DNA of 36,095 nucleotides, taken from positions 1 to 36,095 of the forward strand of contig NZ_CAMFKM010000032.1 in NCBI RefSeq assembly GCF_945957355.1, given 5' to 3'. Below, piece after piece: positions 33,750 to 36,095 of this stretch. The position numbers were made by a program, and so were the translations under genes. Source of the stretch: an uncultured Reyranella sp. (GTDB taxonomy: Bacteria > Pseudomonadota > Alphaproteobacteria > Reyranellales > Reyranellaceae). Position 1 is the stretch's first letter, and each line of letters starts with the position of its first letter. The notes under the pieces were generated by a model that worked only from the letters and a program-made list of their open reading frames with translations, searched no databases and was not told the origin of the DNA.

Positions 33750-35849
33750 CTAGCCCAACACCACAAGCCCATCGACCGCGACGACACCTTCGCCTTCGCG
33801 CTTGATCAGCAGCGGATTGATCTCCGCTTCGGCAATGTCGGCAAATTGCCAGTGCGCCAACGTCGAGAAGGCCGCGATGGTCCTGGCCAGCGCCGCGACA
33901 TCGCCCTTCGGCAGGTTGCGATAGCCGCGCACGGTCGCCAGCCCCTTCACTTCGGCGATCATCTCCAACGCCTCGCCCTCGTCCACCGGGGCGAGGCGGG
34001 TCGAAGCGTCCTTGTAGATCTCGGCCAGCACACCGCCGAGACCGACGGTGACCGTCGGCCCAACCAAGGGATCGCGACGATAGCCCAGGATCACCTCGAC
34101 GAGCCCGCGCTCCATCTTCTGCACCAGGAAGCCCTGCAGTCTCGCACCGGGCGCGTAGGCCTTCACCCGCTTCTCGATCTCGCGCGCGGCCACCGCGGCG
34201 GTCTGACCGTCAGGAATGCCGAGGGCCACGCCGCCCGCTTCGGTTTTGTGGGCAATGTCCGCCGACAGGATCTTCAGCACGACCGGCGAGCCGACTTCGC
34301 CGACGGCGGCGGCGATGCGTCGGGCATCCGGCACCGCCATCGACTTTGCCATCGACACGCCCAGTGCCGCGAAGAGGTCGGCGGCGCGGCGTTCATCGAA
34401 GCCGGATACCCGCCCCGCTTCCAGCGCATCGAGCGCACCGATCGAAGGCTCGGTGAGAGGCCGCAAGGGTTGCGGCGGCGTCCGCAGAAGGCAGAGCGCC
34501 ATCGCCTCGGCACAGGACTCGGGATGGCGAAACGCGGGCACGCCCGCCGCCGTCAGCAGCGCCAGCGATTTCTCCGCCGAGGGCGTCAGCGCCACCGCGA
34601 AAGGCTTGCCCGATCCGGCGAAGCGCAGCAGCGGCTCGACCGCGAGTTCGGGATTGAATTGCGCCGAGGAGCCGACCACGAAGATCACGGCATCGTTGCC
34701 ATCGTCGGCCAGCAGCCGCTCGATCGTGCCCGACACGATTTCAGGCTTGGCGCCGGCCAGGGTGAGATCGACCAGCTTGCCGTCGCCGGCCGCGATTCCC
34801 AGTGGCTTCAACCATTCCACGAGGTTCTTCGGCGGGCCCACGATGTCGAGACCGGCCATCGCCATGCTGTCGACCACCATGGCCGCGCCGCCGCCCGTCG
34901 TGGTCGCCACCGCCACGCGGCGGCCGCCGCTCCGCGACTTTGAGCGGCCGACCAGCAGCGACGGCACATCGATCAGCGATTCGAACATCGAGACGCGGGC
35001 GATACCGTGTCGGCGGCAGAAGGCATCGAAGGTCGCATCGGAGCCGGCGATGGCGCCGGTGTGGGACTTCGCGAGCTCCTGGCCGATGTCGGAGCGGCCG
35101 AGCTTGTAGGCGATCACCGGCTTGCCGGCCGCGTGCGCCCGCCGGGCCGCGCGCGCCAGCCGGTCGCCGTCACGCAAGGTCTCCATGAAAAGCAGGATCG
35201 CCGTTGTCCTGGGATCGTCGACCAGCAGGTCCGTGATCTCGCCGACCGCAAGGTCGACCTCGTTGCCCACGGAGATCAGCCGCGAGAAGCCGATGCCGCG
35301 CGCATCGGCGCGCGACAGCAGGGCACCGATCAGGCTGCCGCTCTGGCTCACGACGGCCCAGTTGCCGGCGCGAAGCCTCTCCACGGCAAAGGCGGCATTG
35401 GCCGTCAGCGCCACGGCGGGATCGGTGCTCACCGTGCCGATACTGTTGGGACCGACGAGGCGGATGCCGGTCTCGCGCACGACCTTCGCAAGATCGTCCT
35501 GCAGCAAGGCGCCGGCGGCGCCCGCATCGGCGAAGCCGCCGGCCAGGATCGACGCCACCTTGACGCCGCGCCGGCCGCAATCGGCCAGCGCCCGCACGGC
35601 GGCCGTGCCGTTCAGCAGGATATAGGCGTGGTCGATGTCGCCCGGGATCGCGTCGAGGTCCTTGTAGGCTTTCTCGCCCAGGATTTCGCTGCGCGACGGA
35701 TTGACGGGCAGGATCTCGCCGGTGAAGCCGTGCCTGCGCAGGAAGCGCTGCGGCCGCGATGTCGTTTTGGTGACATCCGACGAGGCACCGATCAGCGCGA
35801 CGCGTCGCGGCTCGAAAAGGGCGGAGAACAGGACCTTGGGATCGTTCAT
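33750..35849 (-). CDS. ADP-forming acyl-CoA synthetase (acetate-CoA ligase family, fused alpha-beta)
   Basis: A 699-aa fusion. The CoA-binding domain is first (VALIGASSDVTKTTSRPQRF, residues about 17-36), then the succinyl-CoA-ligase-like domains with VVSQSGSLIGALL and the phosphohistidine loop KSHTGAIAGSD. The C-terminal ATP-grasp domain has PVVLKILSADIAHKTEAGGV and AEINPLLI. Such enzymes interconvert acyl-CoA with free acid and ATP. The acid is unknown. It is divergent from the Bug-type binding protein gene (20 bases between starts), suggesting joint use of an imported organic acid. Confidence 0.92.
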   Translation of the reverse strand: MNDPKVLFSALFEPRRVALIGASSDVTKTTSRPQRFLRRHGFTGEILPVNPSRSEILGEKAYKDLDAIPGDIDHAYILLNGTAAVRALADCGRRGVKVASILAGGFADAGAAGALLQDDLAKVVRETGIRLVGPNSIGTVSTDPAVALTANAAFAVERLRAGNWAVVSQSGSLIGALLSRADARGIGFSRLISVGNEVDLAVGEITDLLVDDPRTTAILLFMETLRDGDRLARAARRAHAAGKPVIAYKLGRSDIGQELAKSHTGAIAGSDATFDAFCRRHGIARVSMFESLIDVPSLLVGRSKSRSGGRRVAVATTTGGGAAMVVDSMAMAGLDIVGPPKNLVEWLKPLGIAAGDGKLVDLTLAGAKPEIVSGTIERLLADDGNDAVIFVVGSSAQFNPELAVEPLLRFAGSGKPFAVALTPSAEKSLALLTAAGVPAFRHPESCAEAMALCLLRTPPQPLRPLTEPSIGALDALEAGRVSGFDERRAADLFAALGVSMAKSMAVPDARRIAAAVGEVGSPVVLKILSADIAHKTEAGGVALGIPDGQTAAVAAREIEKRVKAYAPGARLQGFLVQKMERGLVEVILGYRRDPLVGPTVTVGLGGVLAEIYKDASTRLAPVDEGEALEMIAEVKGLATVRGYRNLPKGDVAALARTIAAFSTLAHWQFADIAEAEINPLLIKREGEGVVAVDGLVVLG

Positions 35850-35869
35850 GGCCCGAGTATACTCCCCGC

Positions 35870-36095
35870 ATGCTCAACCGCCGCTCCTTCGTCGCCGCGA
35901 CGCTTGCCGTCGCCGCCACTCCCGCCGCCGCGCAAACCGCGCCGTGGCCCAGCAAGCCCATCAAGCTCGTCGTTCCCTATGCGCCCGGCGGCACCACCGA
36001 CGTCGTAGCGCGCATGGTGGCCGAGTATCTCGGCCAGAAGCTCGGCCAGAACATCATCGTCGACAACAAGCCCGGCAAGGGCGCGATGGTCGGCA
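35870..36095 (+). CDS. Bug-family (TctC) tripartite tricarboxylate transporter substrate-binding protein, 3'-truncated
   Basis: The first 75 residues are present; the gene runs off the window. A signal peptide with twin arginines (NRRSFVAATLAVAATPAAAQ) precedes PSKPIKLVVPYAPGGTTDVVARM and VDNKPGKGAM, the diagnostic start of Bug-family proteins. These bind carboxylates or aromatic acids in the periplasm for TctAB-type transporters. The RRSF context may direct it through Tat or simply Sec. It is divergent from the acyl-CoA synthetase gene. Confidence 0.92.
   Translation, partial: MLNRRSFVAATLAVAATPAAAQTAPWPSKPIKLVVPYAPGGTTDVVARMVAEYLGQKLGQNIIVDNKPGKGAMVG

Overview
This window looks like a piece of the chromosome of a GC-rich free-living alphaproteobacterium, with metabolism like that of Reyranella, Bradyrhizobium or Rhodospirillales relatives. 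The evidence is strong third-position GC bias, many M20 hydrolases, alpha/beta hydrolases, acyl-CoA ligases and solute transporters, two Lrp/AsnC regulators, an NdvA/ChvA-like exporter and a Bug-type (TctC) binding protein. The genus is an inference from gene content. No rRNA, tRNA or CRISPR array was seen. || Layout. 1-3890: a 5'-truncated carbamoyl-amino-acid-type hydrolase, an M20 peptidase relative with altered metal ligands, a PaaI-type thioesterase, an alpha/beta hydrolase with a Cys nucleophile and a small DUF2798 membrane protein. 4152-5369: an acyltransferase-3 gene broken by one in-frame amber codon. 5490-8111: a fatty-acyl-CoA ligase divergent from a PhzF isomerase. 8113-8205: a perfect 26-bp inverted repeat between convergent genes. 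8182-15450: an Lrp regulator divergent from a run of plus-strand genes (AceE/transketolase-like E1, mtnA, MFS transporter, MgtC/DUF4010 membrane protein, alpha/beta hydrolase). 15440-18649: a tightly packed minus-strand operon (aldose 1-epimerase, XylB-like sugar dehydrogenase, two membrane proteins), divergent from an HpaI-type aldolase, a CodA-like amidohydrolase and an ABC-F ATPase (18707-22256). 22290-26228: a YegD-like Hsp70 gene and an NMT1-type ABC importer (binding protein, ATPase, permease). || 26296-28308 is the only clearly accessory stretch. A decayed 407-bp copy of the 3' end of the neighbouring ABC exporter gene is joined to a frameshifted fragment of a tyrosine integrase. Lower-GC sequence follows, holding two or three small unknown genes in an operon, and then comes the intact exporter gene (28309-30069). 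I read it as the scar of an integrative element or a duplication-mediated insertion. || 30094-36095: a hippurate-hydrolase-type amidohydrolase, a threonine dehydratase-like PLP enzyme, a second Lrp regulator divergent from phenylalanine 4-hydroxylase (phhA), an imperfect palindrome of about 127 bp, an ADP-forming acyl-CoA synthetase and the start of a Bug-family binding protein. || As a whole the window reads as scavenging metabolism: hydrolysis of N-acylated or N-carbamoylated amino acids, amino-acid breakdown under Lrp-type control, CoA activation of organic acids, sugar oxidation and several uptake systems. Most genes are ordinary. The exceptions are the remnant island, the amber-interrupted acyltransferase and the M20 protein with missing metal ligands.
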